A stretch of 64,000 bases of DNA from Minwuiaceae bacterium (GCA_028278525.1 JANQEE010000049.1:186001-250000), one strand, 5' to 3'. Counted from the stretch's first letter, positions 46,203 to 57,335 are shown. The notes: generated by a model not told the origin, from the sequence alone. Numbers and translations: made by a program.

Positions 46203-46237
46203 GTCATTGCCGGACTTGATCCGGCAATCCAGCTCAA
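46203..46237 (+). repeat. Second copy of the GTCATTGCCGGACTTGATCC repeat
   Basis: The sequence beginning GTCATTGCCGGACTTGATCC and continuing GGCAATCCAGCTCAA matches 42971-43005 exactly over 35 bases. The right-hand partner present at 43022-43050 is lacking here. Confidence 0.8.
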
Positions 46238-46273
46238 CAAGACTCACGCCCGCCAAACTTGTCCACGATCCCA

Positions 46274-46341
46274 GGCCCGCTCCCCCGTCCCAACCGCCCA
46301 TAAAGGGTATCCTCGGGGCGGTTGGGACGGGGGAGCGGGCC
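46274..46341 (+). other. Perfect 25-bp hairpin just upstream of kdsA
   Basis: Arms at 46274-46298 and 46317-46341 are exact reverse complements (left begins GGCCCGCTCCCCCGTCC), with an 18-base loop CATAAAGGGTATCCTCGG. The stem ends 45 bases before the kdsA ATG. It is the longest perfect inverted repeat found in the window. Confidence 0.85.
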
Positions 46342-46386
46342 GGCCGGGCCTTTCCACGGCAGTGGAAAATCAAATAAAGGACTCCC

Positions 46387-47217
46387 ATGCCCACCACCCG
46401 CCACATCACCATCGGCCCGCTCAGCGTCGGCAACGACCTGCCGCTCACCATCCTTGCCGGCCCGTGCCAGCTCGAAAGCCGCGACCACGCGCTGGAGATG
46501 GCCTCGGCCCTGAAGGAGATCACGCAGGGCCTCGGCATAGGCCTCGTCTACAAGTCCTCGTTCGACAAGGCGAACCGGACCAGCGCCAACACCAAGCGCG
46601 GCCTCGGCCTCGAAGCCTGCCTGCCGATCTTCGCCGAGGTCCGCGAGACCGTCGGCTGCCCGGTCCTGACCGACGTGCATACGCCCGAGCAATGCGCCGT
46701 GGCCGCGCAGGCCGTCGATGTGTTGCAGATTCCGGCCTTCCTCTGCCGCCAGACCGACCTGGTGCTGGCCGCCGGCGAGACCGGCAAGGCCGTGAACGTG
46801 AAGAAAGGCCAGTTCCTGGCGCCTTGGGACATGAAGAACGTGGTCGCCAAGCTGGAGAGCACCGGCAACGAGAACGTCATGGTCTGCGAGCGCGGCGCGT
46901 CGTTCGGCTACAACACCCTGGTGAGCGATATGCGGAGCCTGCCGATCATGGCCGAGACCGGCTACCCGGTCGTCTTCGACGCGACCCATTCGGTGCAGCA
47001 GCCGGGCGGGCAGGGGACCACCTCCGGCGGCCAGCGCGAGTTCGTCCCCGTCCTGGCCCGCGCCGCCGTCGCGGTCGGCGTCGCCGCCGTCTTCATGGAA
47101 ACCCACCAGGACCCCGACAACGCCCCCTCCGACGGCCCGAACATGGTCCACCTGAAGGACATGCCCGGCCTGCTTGCCAAACTGGTGGAGTTCGACCGCT
47201 TGGCCAAGGCCGCCTGA
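46387..47217 (+). CDS. kdsA: 3-deoxy-8-phosphooctulonate synthase
   Basis: Condenses arabinose 5-phosphate and PEP to Kdo-8-phosphate, the precursor of Kdo in LPS or capsule. 276-residue TIM barrel: [106 protein letters not shown]. The metal-type residues cannot be assigned with certainty. The pyrG-kdsA-eno order is canonical. Its presence matters because the lpx genes expected near fabZ are absent. Confidence 0.96.
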   Translation: MPTTRHITIGPLSVGNDLPLTILAGPCQLESRDHALEMASALKEITQGLGIGLVYKSSFDKANRTSANTKRGLGLEACLPIFAEVRETVGCPVLTDVHTPEQCAVAAQAVDVLQIPAFLCRQTDLVLAAGETGKAVNVKKGQFLAPWDMKNVVAKLESTGNENVMVCERGASFGYNTLVSDMRSLPIMAETGYPVVFDATHSVQQPGGQGTTSGGQREFVPVLARAAVAVGVAAVFMETHQDPDNAPSDGPNMVHLKDMPGLLAKLVEFDRLAKAA

Positions 47218-47232
47218 CATCGCCATAACGCG

Positions 47233-47290
47233 GTCATTGCGAGCGCAGCGAAGCAATCTCGAAGGGCAGGGCTCTATGCCGCCGAGATCG
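47233..47290 (+). repeat. Dispersed repeat, copy 2 (GTCATTGCGAGCGCAGCGAAG)
   Basis: GTCATTGCGAGCGCAGCGAA followed by GCAATCTCGAAGGGCAGGGC closely matches the unit at 29085. Non-coding, 15 bases after kdsA. Confidence 0.7.
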
Positions 47291-47452
47291 CCGCGGTCCT
47301 CCGGGCCTCGCGACGACGGCAATCAATTGTACGTCTTTGCGTTTAATCATCTCTTCGCGAAACCTTCCCTTGTCCCCCGCCCCGCCTAGGTATTAGCTTC
47401 CGCCTAGGCTGTATGTCATGCGGCCGGGTCGGAGCAACGGAGGCAAAGCCGG

Positions 47453-47872
47453 ATGGCGTACGAACGGTTCGACTTCAAGGACTTCCTGATCCGCTGGGGC
47501 ATCGCCCTGGTGCTGGTCTTCGCGACCTTCAACCCGACGCAATGGTCCTACTTCCGCTGGGTGATGGACGTCGAAGGCGGAAACTGGCCGCTGAAGCTCC
47601 TGGCCGGCGTGGTGCTGCTGATCCTCTACGTCATCTTCCTCCGCGCCACCTGGCGCTCGATCGGCCCGATCGGCCTCGCGCTCGCCGCCGCCTTCTTCGG
47701 CGCTTTGGTCTGGGTGTTCGTCGACTTCGGTCTGCTCAACGTCTACGAGCCGACGATCATGACCTACGTGCTGCTGTTCGTGCTGGCCACCATCCTGGCG
47801 ATCGGGCTCTCGTGGTCCCACGTCCGGCGCCGCATCGCCGGCCAGGCGGACGTCGACGACGTCGACGATTGA
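47453..47872 (+). CDS. Four-helix membrane protein, DUF6524-like
   Basis: 139 residues from ATG 47453 (GGAGGC upstream). Four membrane helices at about 14-30, 45-63, 70-90 and 102-121; the first carries RWGIALVLVFATFNPTQWSY, a pattern I associate with the DUF6524 family (assignment from memory, moderate). The C-terminus is acidic (DVDDVDD). Function unknown. First of three small membrane-protein genes inserted between kdsA and eno. Confidence 0.7.
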   Translation: MAYERFDFKDFLIRWGIALVLVFATFNPTQWSYFRWVMDVEGGNWPLKLLAGVVLLILYVIFLRATWRSIGPIGLALAAAFFGALVWVFVDFGLLNVYEPTIMTYVLLFVLATILAIGLSWSHVRRRIAGQADVDDVDD

Positions 47873-47910
47873 GCGCTACCGTCCGCCGCCGGTCTCGGCA
47901 TAATGGCGGC

Positions 47911-48497
47911 ATGTCGCAGGATCGGGATTTTCGGGCCGCGCTGCAGGCCATCGTCAACCGCCATCGCAGCCAGCATCTGGCGGCCGGGCAGGCGCTCACC
48001 TCCTGGCTGACCGGCGGCTCGCCGATGCACCACCACGTCCGCACCCGGCCCGATCCCTGGCCGGAATTCGACCGCGCGCGCGAGAGTTTCGGCCGCTGCC
48101 TCTCGGCCGCGGTCGACGCCGCGTTCGCCGCGACGGGCGGGGATGGCGCGCGCTTTACGGCGCTCGGCCCGGCGATCCGGGAGGAAATCGGCGGCTTCCG
48201 CAACGAGATCGCCAACCTGCTCTACGCCGACCATGTGGAGCCGACGCCGCACCGCCAGCACCTGGATATGACGGCCCAGGGTAACCTGGAGGAATTCGGC
48301 CGTTGGACCGACGAGATGATCGAGGGCGCCATCGCCGCCGGCGCGCAGGGCATCCGTGACGGTCGTCTCGCGCCTTATGCCGAAGACGCCTACGCCCGCT
48401 GGAGCAAGCGGCTCAGCCGGATGCAGATCGTCGTCGGCGCGGTCGCCTTTCTGCTGTTCCTGATCTATCTCGGCACCGGCGGCCTCGGAGGCGGCGG

Positions 48498-48501
<4 letters not shown>
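47911..48501 (+). CDS. Hypothetical protein with C-terminal membrane helix
   Basis: 196 residues from ATG 47911. The N-terminal 170 residues are soluble and helical with many His and Arg (GSPMHHHVRTRPDPWPEFDR), and a single helix MQIVVGAVAFLLFLIYLG sits just before the Gly-rich end, as in tail-anchored proteins. No family recognised. The frame remains open upstream to 47413 but that part shadows the preceding gene. Its stop overlaps the next gene by four bases (GTGA). Confidence 0.65.
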
Positions 48502-50244
<1,743 letters not shown>

Positions 50245-50290
50245 TGGTTACTTTGGCATATTCGTAAACAACCTTTGAATAGATTGAGGT

Positions 50291-50400
50291 TTCACGGTCA
50301 ATTCATTGAAGATGAATTAATTGTGAAAACATCCACCTAACACTTCTCAAAAGATAACCGCGTGTCATATTTAGAAGTGTGAGCCGTTTTCCTTACGGCT
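50291..50400 (+). other. AT-rich structured region after eno
   Basis: Three inverted repeats in succession: TTCAC/GTGAA enclosing AATTCAT/ATGAATT (50291-50327), ACACTTCT (50340-50347) with AGAAGTGT (50373-50380), and AGCCGT/ACGGCT (50382-50400). The AT content is high for this genome. It may hold the eno terminator or a small RNA; no long U-tract is seen. Confidence 0.45.
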
Positions 50401-50511
50401 ACGGATCTCAGCTTTCGAAACGGCTCGCAGTGGGCTTGTCTGTACGCTCCGAAACCTGGCGTTGAAAGGTGCCGGCGTGGCGGAGCGTGCGGCGATGATC
50501 AGGAGCATATG

Positions 50512-50883
50512 ATGCGCAGATGGACCGTCTTGTCCGCCTTGCTGGGTTGCCTGTCGGTCGGCATCCCGGCGGCGGCCGCCGAGCCGCTGGACGATGCCGC
50601 CAATTGGCTGCGCGAGCACTACTTCGAAATCCCGATCGGCGCGGGCTGGCGCGTCACCGGCATCGATCGCGGTCAACGCGACATTTTCGTCAATGTAACG
50701 GTGCCCAGGGACGACGCCGCGACGCTTAGGGAGATGCCGCCGGAGCGTCAGCTTCAGGTGGTCGGCATCGTCTGCCCCAGCGCCTATGCCGATGTCTGGG
50801 CGATGATGCCGTCGCGCAGCGACATCGTCGTTCGCGACGCCGTCGGCGGAAAGATCTTCCACGACGTCGCCTGCCGTCGCTGA
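50512..50883 (+). CDS. Small secreted protein, unknown
   Basis: 123 residues from ATG 50512 (AGGAG six bases upstream; ATG 50509 is too close to it). Signal peptide RRWTVLSALLGCLSVGIPAA with cleavage near AAAAEP. The mature protein of about 100 residues contains GWRVTGIDRGQRDIFVNVTV and two cysteines (VCPSAY and VACRR) that could form a disulfide. No family recognised. It is convergent with the dehydrogenase gene, three bases apart. Confidence 0.68.
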   Translation: MRRWTVLSALLGCLSVGIPAAAAEPLDDAANWLREHYFEIPIGAGWRVTGIDRGQRDIFVNVTVPRDDAATLREMPPERQLQVVGIVCPSAYADVWAMMPSRSDIVVRDAVGGKIFHDVACRR

Positions 50884-50886
50884 CCC

Positions 50887-51870
50887 TCACGCGTCGCGTT
50901 CGGCGTCCCCGCCGCCGGCCAGTACTTTGCCGGCGCCGATCCGGTATTTCTTCAGCGCGGTCATGATGTCGATCAGGCAATCGTCGCGCAGCCGCTCCAA
51001 CTCGGCCACCGGTTGCGCGCCGGCCTGCGCCCGCGTGCCCTCGACCATACGGGCACGCAGTTCGTCGGTAAGGTCGGGCGCCTCCAGGCGCGTCCACGGC
51101 AGCTTCAGCGCAGGGCCGAACTGCGCCAGCATATGCGCCATTCCATCCGCGCCGCCGGCCAGGTGAAAAGTCAGGCAGGGGCCCATGAAAGCCCAGCGTA
51201 GGCCGGGACCGTAGACGATCGCATCGTCGATCTCCCCGGTATCGGCGGTGCCGTCCGCTACCATATGCAGCGCTTCGCGCCACAGGGCTTCCTGCAGCCG
51301 GTCCGAGATATAGCCTTCGACTTCCTTGCGGACGTGCAACGGCTGCATGCCGACGGACCGGTAAAAGGCGGTGGCCCGGTCGACCGCCTCGGACGCCGTC
51401 TTGTCGCCGCCGACGATCTCGACCAGCGGCAGCAGATACACTGGATTGAACGGATGGCCGATCAGAACGCGTTCGGGATGCCGGCAGTCCGCCTGGATCC
51501 GGCTCGGCAACAGGCCCGAGGAGCTTGACGCGACAATCGCCTCCGCCGGGGCGGCGGCGTCGATACGGGTCAGCAGGTCGCGTTTCAGGTCCTCGTTTTC
51601 CGGGGCGCTTTCCTGAATCCAGTCCGCATCGCGGATCGCCGTTTCCAGATCCGCTTCGAATGCCAGCCGTTCCCGGGCGGCGCCGTCGGCGAGACCGAGT
51701 TTCGACACCGCGGGCCAGGCATTGGCGATGCTCTGCCGCAATCGGTCCTCGGCGCCGGGCGAGGGGTCCGTCGCGACGACGTCGTGGCCATGTGCCAGGT
51801 AGCGGGCGGCCCAGCCCGCGCCGATCACGCCGGTGCCGACCAGCGCGATCCGTCCGATCTTTCTGTTCAT
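50887..51870 (-). CDS. L-carnitine dehydrogenase (3-hydroxyacyl-CoA dehydrogenase fold)
   Basis: 327 residues. NAD site VGTGVIGAGWAARYLAHGHD near residue 12, acidic residue in ATDPSPGAE, then QESAPENEDLKRDLL, and the catalytic segment ERVLIGHPFNPVYLLPLVEI with His and Asn; the C-terminal domain starts RLQEALWREALH. These features and the neighbour at 51889 point to oxidation of L-carnitine to 3-dehydrocarnitine, not to a fatty acid step. A plain 3-hydroxybutyryl-CoA dehydrogenase is the alternative. The gap to the upstream gene is 18 bases. Confidence 0.8.
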   Translation of the reverse strand: MNRKIGRIALVGTGVIGAGWAARYLAHGHDVVATDPSPGAEDRLRQSIANAWPAVSKLGLADGAARERLAFEADLETAIRDADWIQESAPENEDLKRDLLTRIDAAAPAEAIVASSSSGLLPSRIQADCRHPERVLIGHPFNPVYLLPLVEIVGGDKTASEAVDRATAFYRSVGMQPLHVRKEVEGYISDRLQEALWREALHMVADGTADTGEIDDAIVYGPGLRWAFMGPCLTFHLAGGADGMAHMLAQFGPALKLPWTRLEAPDLTDELRARMVEGTRAQAGAQPVAELERLRDDCLIDIMTALKKYRIGAGKVLAGGGDAERDA

Positions 51871-51888
51871 TCGACTATGTGATCCGTT

Positions 51889-52770
51889 TCAGGTCCGGCC
51901 GCGCAGGCCAAGCCGTTGCCGCGCTTCCGCCGGCGTCAGGGTGCGGCCGCCCAGCAGCCGGACGATCTCGACCGCCCGGGCGACCAGATCGCCATTGGAG
52001 GCGGGTACGCCTTTGTCGAGGTAGAGGTTGTCCTCCAGGCCGACGCGGACATGTCCACCCAGCAGCATGGATTGCGCCACCATCGGCATCTGCAGCCGTG
52101 AGATGCCGAAGCCGGCCCATTCCGCGTTGGCGGGCAGCATGTTCCGCATCGCCGCCATCGTATTCGTATCGGCGGGCGCGCCCCAGGGGATGCCGAGGGC
52201 AAGCTGGAAGAACGGCGGGTCCTCGATCAGCCCTTCGGCGACCAATTGAGCGGCAAACCGCACATGCCCTATGTCGAAGCATTCCAGTTCCGGTTTGACG
52301 CCGCAGTCCTTGATCCGTTCTGCCATGGTCCGGAGGTAGGCGGGTGTGCTGATGTAGGTACCCTCCGCGAAATTGAGGGTGCCGCAATCCAGGCTGCAGA
52401 TCTCCGGCCTGAGTTCCTCGACATGGGCCAGCCGCTCGTCCGGCCCGACCATATCGGTGCCCGGTCCGCCGGTTGCCGGGTTTTCCTCATCGGGGAAGAA
52501 ATCGCCCCCCATGCCCGCGGTCAGGTTGATGACCACATCGGTGTCGCTGGACCGGATCAGATCCACCACCTCGCGGTAGCAATCCAGGTCGCGCCCGGCG
52601 GCGCCGGTTTTCGGATCGCGAACGTGAATATGCGCCACCGCCGCGCCGCACCGGGCCGCTTCGATGGCGGCGTCGGCAATCTGTCCCGGGGTCACGGGAA
52701 TTCCCGGATGTTTGTCAACGGTATCGCCCGCGCCGGTGACGGCGCAGGTAATGATGACGTCGTTGTTCAT
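51889..52770 (-). CDS. BKACE (DUF849) enzyme, probable 3-dehydrocarnitine cleavage
   Basis: 293-residue TIM-barrel zinc enzyme of the beta-keto acid cleavage family, which transfers an acyl group from a beta-keto acid to acetyl-CoA. Zinc ligands in [12 protein letters not shown]; substrate loops [36 protein letters not shown] and [17 protein letters not shown]. With the dehydrogenase next to it the likely reaction is dehydrocarnitine + acetyl-CoA giving betainyl-CoA + acetoacetate. The betainyl-CoA thioesterase and a carnitine transporter are not in the window. Confidence 0.84.
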   Translation of the reverse strand: MNNDVIITCAVTGAGDTVDKHPGIPVTPGQIADAAIEAARCGAAVAHIHVRDPKTGAAGRDLDCYREVVDLIRSSDTDVVINLTAGMGGDFFPDEENPATGGPGTDMVGPDERLAHVEELRPEICSLDCGTLNFAEGTYISTPAYLRTMAERIKDCGVKPELECFDIGHVRFAAQLVAEGLIEDPPFFQLALGIPWGAPADTNTMAAMRNMLPANAEWAGFGISRLQMPMVAQSMLLGGHVRVGLEDNLYLDKGVPASNGDLVARAVEIVRLLGGRTLTPAEARQRLGLRGRT

Positions 52771-52982
52771 GGCACGGATCCGTTGCTTGTTCTGTTGGTC
52801 GGCAGTCTGTTTGCCGTAGCGCGGGTTGGCAAACGAAACTTATCGATTGAGGCGATGCCGTTCGTCGTTCGGGTGCGGGCGTGGGTTTGATCGACTCATG
52901 ACTCAGCGAATCTCGACAAGCCACTGACTCAAAATTGAAATTTCTTCTTGACCCGGCGAATCGAGTCTGATTCGATCCGGTC

Positions 52983-53297
52983 ATGGGGTTGATCTACGAA
53001 ATTCGCCGCCGCGCCACCGCGGTCCTGCTGCCGGCGCTGTTGATTTGCGTCGCCAGTTACTTCGCCTATTACGCCATTCAGGGCGAGCGGGGCATGATCG
53101 CCTATTTCCAACTTGTCGACGAGATCGAGAAGGCCGAACAGGCCGTAGAGGCGACATCGGCCGAACGGGAGCGGCTGTCGCGGCGCGTCACGCTTCTGAA
53201 GCTCAGCGCTCTTGATCTCGACATTCTGGACGAGCAGGCCCGCCGGGTGCTTGGCTTGGCTCATCCGGACGAAGTGGTGATCTACGAGATCGACTGA
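52983..53297 (+). CDS. ftsB: Cell division protein FtsB/DivIC family
   Basis: 104 residues. Short cytosolic start, one membrane helix (TAVLLPALLICVASYFAYYA), then a coiled coil (DEIEKAEQAVEATSAERERL) and the end region LDILDEQARRVLGLAHPDEV. It links FtsQ and FtsL in the divisome. The eno-ftsB-pdhA order is the normal alphaproteobacterial one, here interrupted by three genes after eno. Confidence 0.9.
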   Translation: MGLIYEIRRRATAVLLPALLICVASYFAYYAIQGERGMIAYFQLVDEIEKAEQAVEATSAERERLSRRVTLLKLSALDLDILDEQARRVLGLAHPDEVVIYEID

Positions 53298-53440
53298 CCC
53301 CTCCGTCGCGGTCCGGCGTCCCACCGTTCCAAACAGGCAAGAAATCCGCCACCCGTCTTCGCGGATGCGGTATCTCGTTGGAATTCAACAAGCATTAACC
53401 ATGCCGCGCCATTGTGTCGCAGAGTCTTGAAATCGTCGTA

Positions 53441-53459
53441 TTAACTGTAATCAAGTTAA
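53441..53459. promoter_or_regulatory. Candidate operator upstream of the pdh operon
   Basis: TTAACTGTAATCAAGTTAA is a perfect 6-7-6 inverted repeat (TTAACT / AGTTAA) about 140 bases before pdhA. A second small palindrome, CTTGTTTTACAAG, follows near 53472. The surrounding 300-base gap (53298-53597) has no gene and is AT-richer than the coding sequence. A binding protein cannot be named. Confidence 0.45.
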
Positions 53460-53597
53460 TTTCCGATTTCTTCTTGTTTTACAAGGACTTTTGCACCAAT
53501 CTCTACATGGTTTCGAGCCTTGTCGGCAGGCCGTTTTCGGCTCGAAATTGCCCCTCTCGACCGGCTCAATCGGTCGCGGAATTCCAGCGGAGGATCC

Positions 53598-54638
53598 ATG
53601 GCCAAAGCAGCCGCGAAGCGCACCAAAGCCTCGCCCGGCACAGCGAAGGGCGCGCGCGCTCCCGCAAACCGGCAGGCTTCGACTGAAGAGTTGCTGCATT
53701 ACTACAAAGAAATGCTGCTGATCCGCCGGTTCGAGGAAAAGGCCGGCCAGATGTACGGCATGGGCCTGATCGGCGGCTTCTGCCATCTCTATATCGGGCA
53801 GGAGGCCGTGGTGGTCGGCCTGCAGGCAGCGGTCACCGAAGCGGACGCCTCGATCACCACCTATCGCGATCACGGCCACATGCTGGCCTGCGGCATGGAT
53901 CCGAAGGGCGTGATGGCCGAGCTGACCGGCCGGCGCGGCGGCTATTCGCGCGGCAAGGGCGGTTCGATGCACATGTTCAGCCGCGAGAAGAAGTTCTTCG
54001 GCGGCCACGGCATCGTCGGCGCCAGCGTACCCATCGGCACCGGGCTCGCGTTCGCGCAGCGCTACCTGGACACCGGGGAACTGACGCTCTGCTATTTCGG
54101 CGACGGCGCGGTCAACCAGGGCCAGGTCTACGAAGCCTTCAACATGGCGGCGTTGTGGAAGCTGCCGGTGATCTACGTGATCGAAAACAACCAGTACGGC
54201 ATGGGTACGTCGATCCAGCGCCATTCCGCCCAGACCGAACTGTTCCGCCGCGGCGAGAGCATGGGCGTGCCCGGTTCGCAGACCGACGGCATGGACGTTC
54301 TGGCGGTCAAGGAAGCGGCCGACGTCGCGGTCAAGCATGTCCGCGACGGCAACGGCCCGATGATCCTGGAGATGATGACCTACCGGTATCGCGGCCATTC
54401 CATGTCCGATCCGGCCAAATACCGCTCGAAGGAAGAGGTCAACAAGATGCGCGCGGAGCACGACCCGATCGAGCAGGTGCGCCGCCGCCTGCTGGACGGC
54501 GGCTCGGTTGACGAAGCCGCGCTTAAAGATATCGACAAACAGGTGAAGGCCGTGGTGTCGGAAGCGGCGGAATTCGCCACCAACAGCCCGGAACCGGACC
54601 CGTCGGAACTTTATACCGACGTTCTGGTCGAAGCCTGA
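53598..54638 (+). CDS. pdhA: Pyruvate dehydrogenase E1 component, alpha subunit
   Basis: 346 residues from ATG 53598 (CGGAGGA upstream). Thiamin-diphosphate motif GDGAVNQGQVYEAFNMAALW ending in IENN; phosphorylation-loop region TYRYRGHSMSDPAKYR; SRGKGGSMHMF. The basic Ala/Lys-rich N-terminus (AKAAAKRTKASPGTAKG) is a flexible tail. Forms the E1 heterotetramer with PdhB and decarboxylates pyruvate. First gene of pdhA-pdhB-pdhC-lpd-lipA, with short gaps throughout. Confidence 0.96.
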   Translation: MAKAAAKRTKASPGTAKGARAPANRQASTEELLHYYKEMLLIRRFEEKAGQMYGMGLIGGFCHLYIGQEAVVVGLQAAVTEADASITTYRDHGHMLACGMDPKGVMAELTGRRGGYSRGKGGSMHMFSREKKFFGGHGIVGASVPIGTGLAFAQRYLDTGELTLCYFGDGAVNQGQVYEAFNMAALWKLPVIYVIENNQYGMGTSIQRHSAQTELFRRGESMGVPGSQTDGMDVLAVKEAADVAVKHVRDGNGPMILEMMTYRYRGHSMSDPAKYRSKEEVNKMRAEHDPIEQVRRRLLDGGSVDEAALKDIDKQVKAVVSEAAEFATNSPEPDPSELYTDVLVEA

Positions 54639-54656
54639 AGCCGGGGAGGGGAACCC

Positions 54657-56048
54657 ATGCCGATACAGGTATTGATGCCGGCGCTCTCGCCGACGATGAC
54701 CGAGGGCACGCTGGCCAAATGGCTGGTCAAGGAGGGCGATACCGTCTCTTCCGGCGATATCCTGGCCGAGATCGAAACCGATAAGGCCACCATGGAAGTG
54801 GAGTCGATTGACGAGGGTGTCGTCGGCCGCATCCTGGTTGCCGAGGGGGTCGAGGAAGTCGCCGTAAACACACCGATTGCCGTGCTGTTGGAGGAAGGCG
54901 AGGACGCGTCGGCCCTGGATGCGGTCGCCACGCCCGCGCCGGCCGCATCGGCCGAGCCCGCCCCGGCGGCAACGGGCGGCAACGGCATGGATCCGTCCCC
55001 CGCCGCGGTTGTACCGTCGCCGTCTCCCGTGGCGGCGGAGCCGGATGTCCCGGCGGGCACCGAGATGGCGACGATTACCGTCCGCGAGGCGTTGCGCGAC
55101 GCCATGGCCGAGGAAATGCGCCACGACGACACCGTGTTCCTGATGGGCGAGGAGGTCGCCGAATATCAGGGCGCCTACAAGATCAGCCAGGGCCTGCTGG
55201 ACGAGTTCGGGGCCAAGCGGGTCATCGACACGCCGATTACCGAGCATGGCTTTGCCGGCCTCGGCGTCGGCGCCGCCTTCTACGGCCTCCGCCCCATCGT
55301 CGAGTTCATGACCTTCAACTTCGCCATGCAGGCGATCGACCAGATCATCAATTCCGCGGCCAAGACGCTTTATATGTCCGGCGGCCAGATGGGTTGCCCC
55401 ATCGTCTTCCGCGGCCCGAACGGCGCGGCGTCGCGCGTGGCGGCGCAGCATTCGCAGTGTTACGCCGCCTGGTACGGCCATATTCCCGGCCTCAAGGTCG
55501 TCGCGCCCTACAGCGCGGCGGACGCCAAAGGCCTGCTGAAATCGGCGATCCGCGATCCGAATCCGGTCGTCTTCCTGGAGAACGAGATCCTCTACGGCCA
55601 AAGCGGCGAGGTGCCGCTGCTCGACGACTTCACCGTGCCCATCGGCAAGGCGCGGGTGGTGCGCGAGGGCAGCGACGTCACCATCGTCGGTTACTCGATC
55701 ACTGTCGGCCGCGCGATCGAGGCGGCGGCGGCGCTCGCGGAACAGGGCATCGATGCGGAGGTGATCGATCTCCGCTCGCTCCGGCCGCTCGACACCGCGA
55801 CGATTATGGCGTCGGTGCAAAAGACCAACCGCTGCGTTTCGGTGGAAGAGGGCTGGCAGAAGTTCGGCGTCGGCTCGGAGATCGCCGCGTCGATCATGGA
55901 AACGGCGTTCGACTGGCTCGACGCGCCGGTGCAACGGGTCAGCGGCGCCGACGTGCCGATGCCCTATGCCGCCAACCTGGAAAAACTGGCATTGCCTCAG
56001 GTCGAGGACATTGTCGCGGCGGCCAAAGCCGTCAGCTATCGCGCGTAA
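54657..56048 (+). CDS. pdhB: Pyruvate dehydrogenase E1 beta subunit with N-terminal lipoyl domain
   Basis: 463 residues. Residues 1-80 are a lipoyl domain with the modified Lys in [14 protein letters not shown]; a Pro/Ala linker follows (85-135); residues 140-463 are the E1 beta domain with [31 protein letters not shown] and [17 protein letters not shown] lipoyl domain on E1 beta is a known alphaproteobacterial feature. The lipoyl part is almost the same as that of PdhC, showing a domain duplication. Confidence 0.95.
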   Translation: MPIQVLMPALSPTMTEGTLAKWLVKEGDTVSSGDILAEIETDKATMEVESIDEGVVGRILVAEGVEEVAVNTPIAVLLEEGEDASALDAVATPAPAASAEPAPAATGGNGMDPSPAAVVPSPSPVAAEPDVPAGTEMATITVREALRDAMAEEMRHDDTVFLMGEEVAEYQGAYKISQGLLDEFGAKRVIDTPITEHGFAGLGVGAAFYGLRPIVEFMTFNFAMQAIDQIINSAAKTLYMSGGQMGCPIVFRGPNGAASRVAAQHSQCYAAWYGHIPGLKVVAPYSAADAKGLLKSAIRDPNPVVFLENEILYGQSGEVPLLDDFTVPIGKARVVREGSDVTIVGYSITVGRAIEAAAALAEQGIDAEVIDLRSLRPLDTATIMASVQKTNRCVSVEEGWQKFGVGSEIAASIMETAFDWLDAPVQRVSGADVPMPYAANLEKLALPQVEDIVAAAKAVSYRA

Positions 56049-56060
56049 TCGGAGGGGGAC

Positions 56061-57335
56061 ATGCCGATAACAATCACCATGCCGGCGCTGTCGCCGACCA
56101 TGACCGAGGGCACCCTGGCCAAGTGGCTGGTCAAGGAAGGCGATACCGTCTCCTCCGGCGATATCATGGCCGAGATCGAGACCGACAAGGCGACCATGGA
56201 GGTCGAGGCGGTCGACGAGGGCGTCATCGGCAGGATCCTGGTCAACGAGGGCACCGAGAACGTCGCCGTCAACGCGCCGATCGCCGTGCTGCTGGAAGAA
56301 GACGAGGACGCCGCCGCATTGGACAGCTTCACGCCTGCCGGCGGTCCGGCGCCCGCCGCTGAGCCGGCGGCGCCGGCGGCCGAGCCCGCAGCGGCGGCAC
56401 CGGCTGCGGCGCCCGCACCGGCGGCTCAGCCGACCAACGGCGCGCGCGTGTTTGCCAGCCCGTTGGCGAAACGCATGGCCCAGCAGGCCGGGTTGGACAT
56501 CGCCGCCATCGCCGGGTCCGGCCCGAACGGCCGGGTGGTTAAAAGCGATATCGAAGCGGCCTTGGCCGCGCCCCGGGCCGCGGCGGCGCCCGCTGCAGCG
56601 CCTGCCGCGACACCCCCGGCGCCGGCCGCCAGGCCGGCCGCGCCGGTTACCGCCGATTACGAGGAACTGCCGCTTAATTCGATGGGCAAGACCATCGCGC
56701 GGCGCATGACCGAGTCCAAGCAGACGGTCCCGCATTTCTACCTGACCATCGATTGCGAGATCGACAACCTGCTGGCGTTGCGCAAGGACCTGAACAGCCG
56801 CTCCGACGACTACAAGGTCTCGGTCAACGACTTCGTCATCCGGGCCGCGGCCCTGGCGCTGCAGAAGCACCCGGAGGTGAACAGCCAGTTCGCCGAGACG
56901 TCGATCCTGCGCCACAACCGGGTCGACATCTCGGTCGCGGTCGCCATCGACGGCGGCCTGATCACGCCGATCGTGCGCGACGCCGACCGCAAGGGCTTGG
57001 CCACCATCGCCAACGAGATGAAGGACCTCGCGGCCCGCGCCCGCGACCTCAAGCTGATGCCGGAGGAGTTCCAGGGCGGTACGTTCTCGATCTCCAACCT
57101 CGGCATGTTCGGCATCGACGAATTCGTCGCGGTGATCAACCCGCCCCAGGCCGGCATTCTGGCGACTGGCACCGGCAAGCAGAAGCCGGTGGTCAAGGAC
57201 GGCGCGGTGGCGGTCGCCACCGTCATGACCTGCACGCTGTCGGGCGACCACCGCGTCTATGGCGGCGCCGAGGGCGCGCGCTTCCTGGCCGACTTCCGCC
57301 AGTTGATCGAAGATCCCATCACCATGCTGCTGTAA
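56061..57335 (+). CDS. pdhC: Pyruvate dehydrogenase E2, dihydrolipoamide acetyltransferase
   Basis: 424 residues. One lipoyl domain (1-80, Lys in [12 protein letters not shown]), a long Ala/Pro linker, the E3/E1-binding domain ([20 protein letters not shown]) near residue 135, a second linker and the catalytic domain (from about 200; [20 protein letters not shown]). The active-site motif reads [18 protein letters not shown], so the usual DHRxxDG is DHRVYGG: His is kept and the following Asp is replaced by Gly. It moves the acetyl group to CoA. Confidence 0.94.
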   Translation: MPITITMPALSPTMTEGTLAKWLVKEGDTVSSGDIMAEIETDKATMEVEAVDEGVIGRILVNEGTENVAVNAPIAVLLEEDEDAAALDSFTPAGGPAPAAEPAAPAAEPAAAAPAAAPAPAAQPTNGARVFASPLAKRMAQQAGLDIAAIAGSGPNGRVVKSDIEAALAAPRAAAAPAAAPAATPPAPAARPAAPVTADYEELPLNSMGKTIARRMTESKQTVPHFYLTIDCEIDNLLALRKDLNSRSDDYKVSVNDFVIRAAALALQKHPEVNSQFAETSILRHNRVDISVAVAIDGGLITPIVRDADRKGLATIANEMKDLAARARDLKLMPEEFQGGTFSISNLGMFGIDEFVAVINPPQAGILATGTGKQKPVVKDGAVAVATVMTCTLSGDHRVYGGAEGARFLADFRQLIEDPITMLL

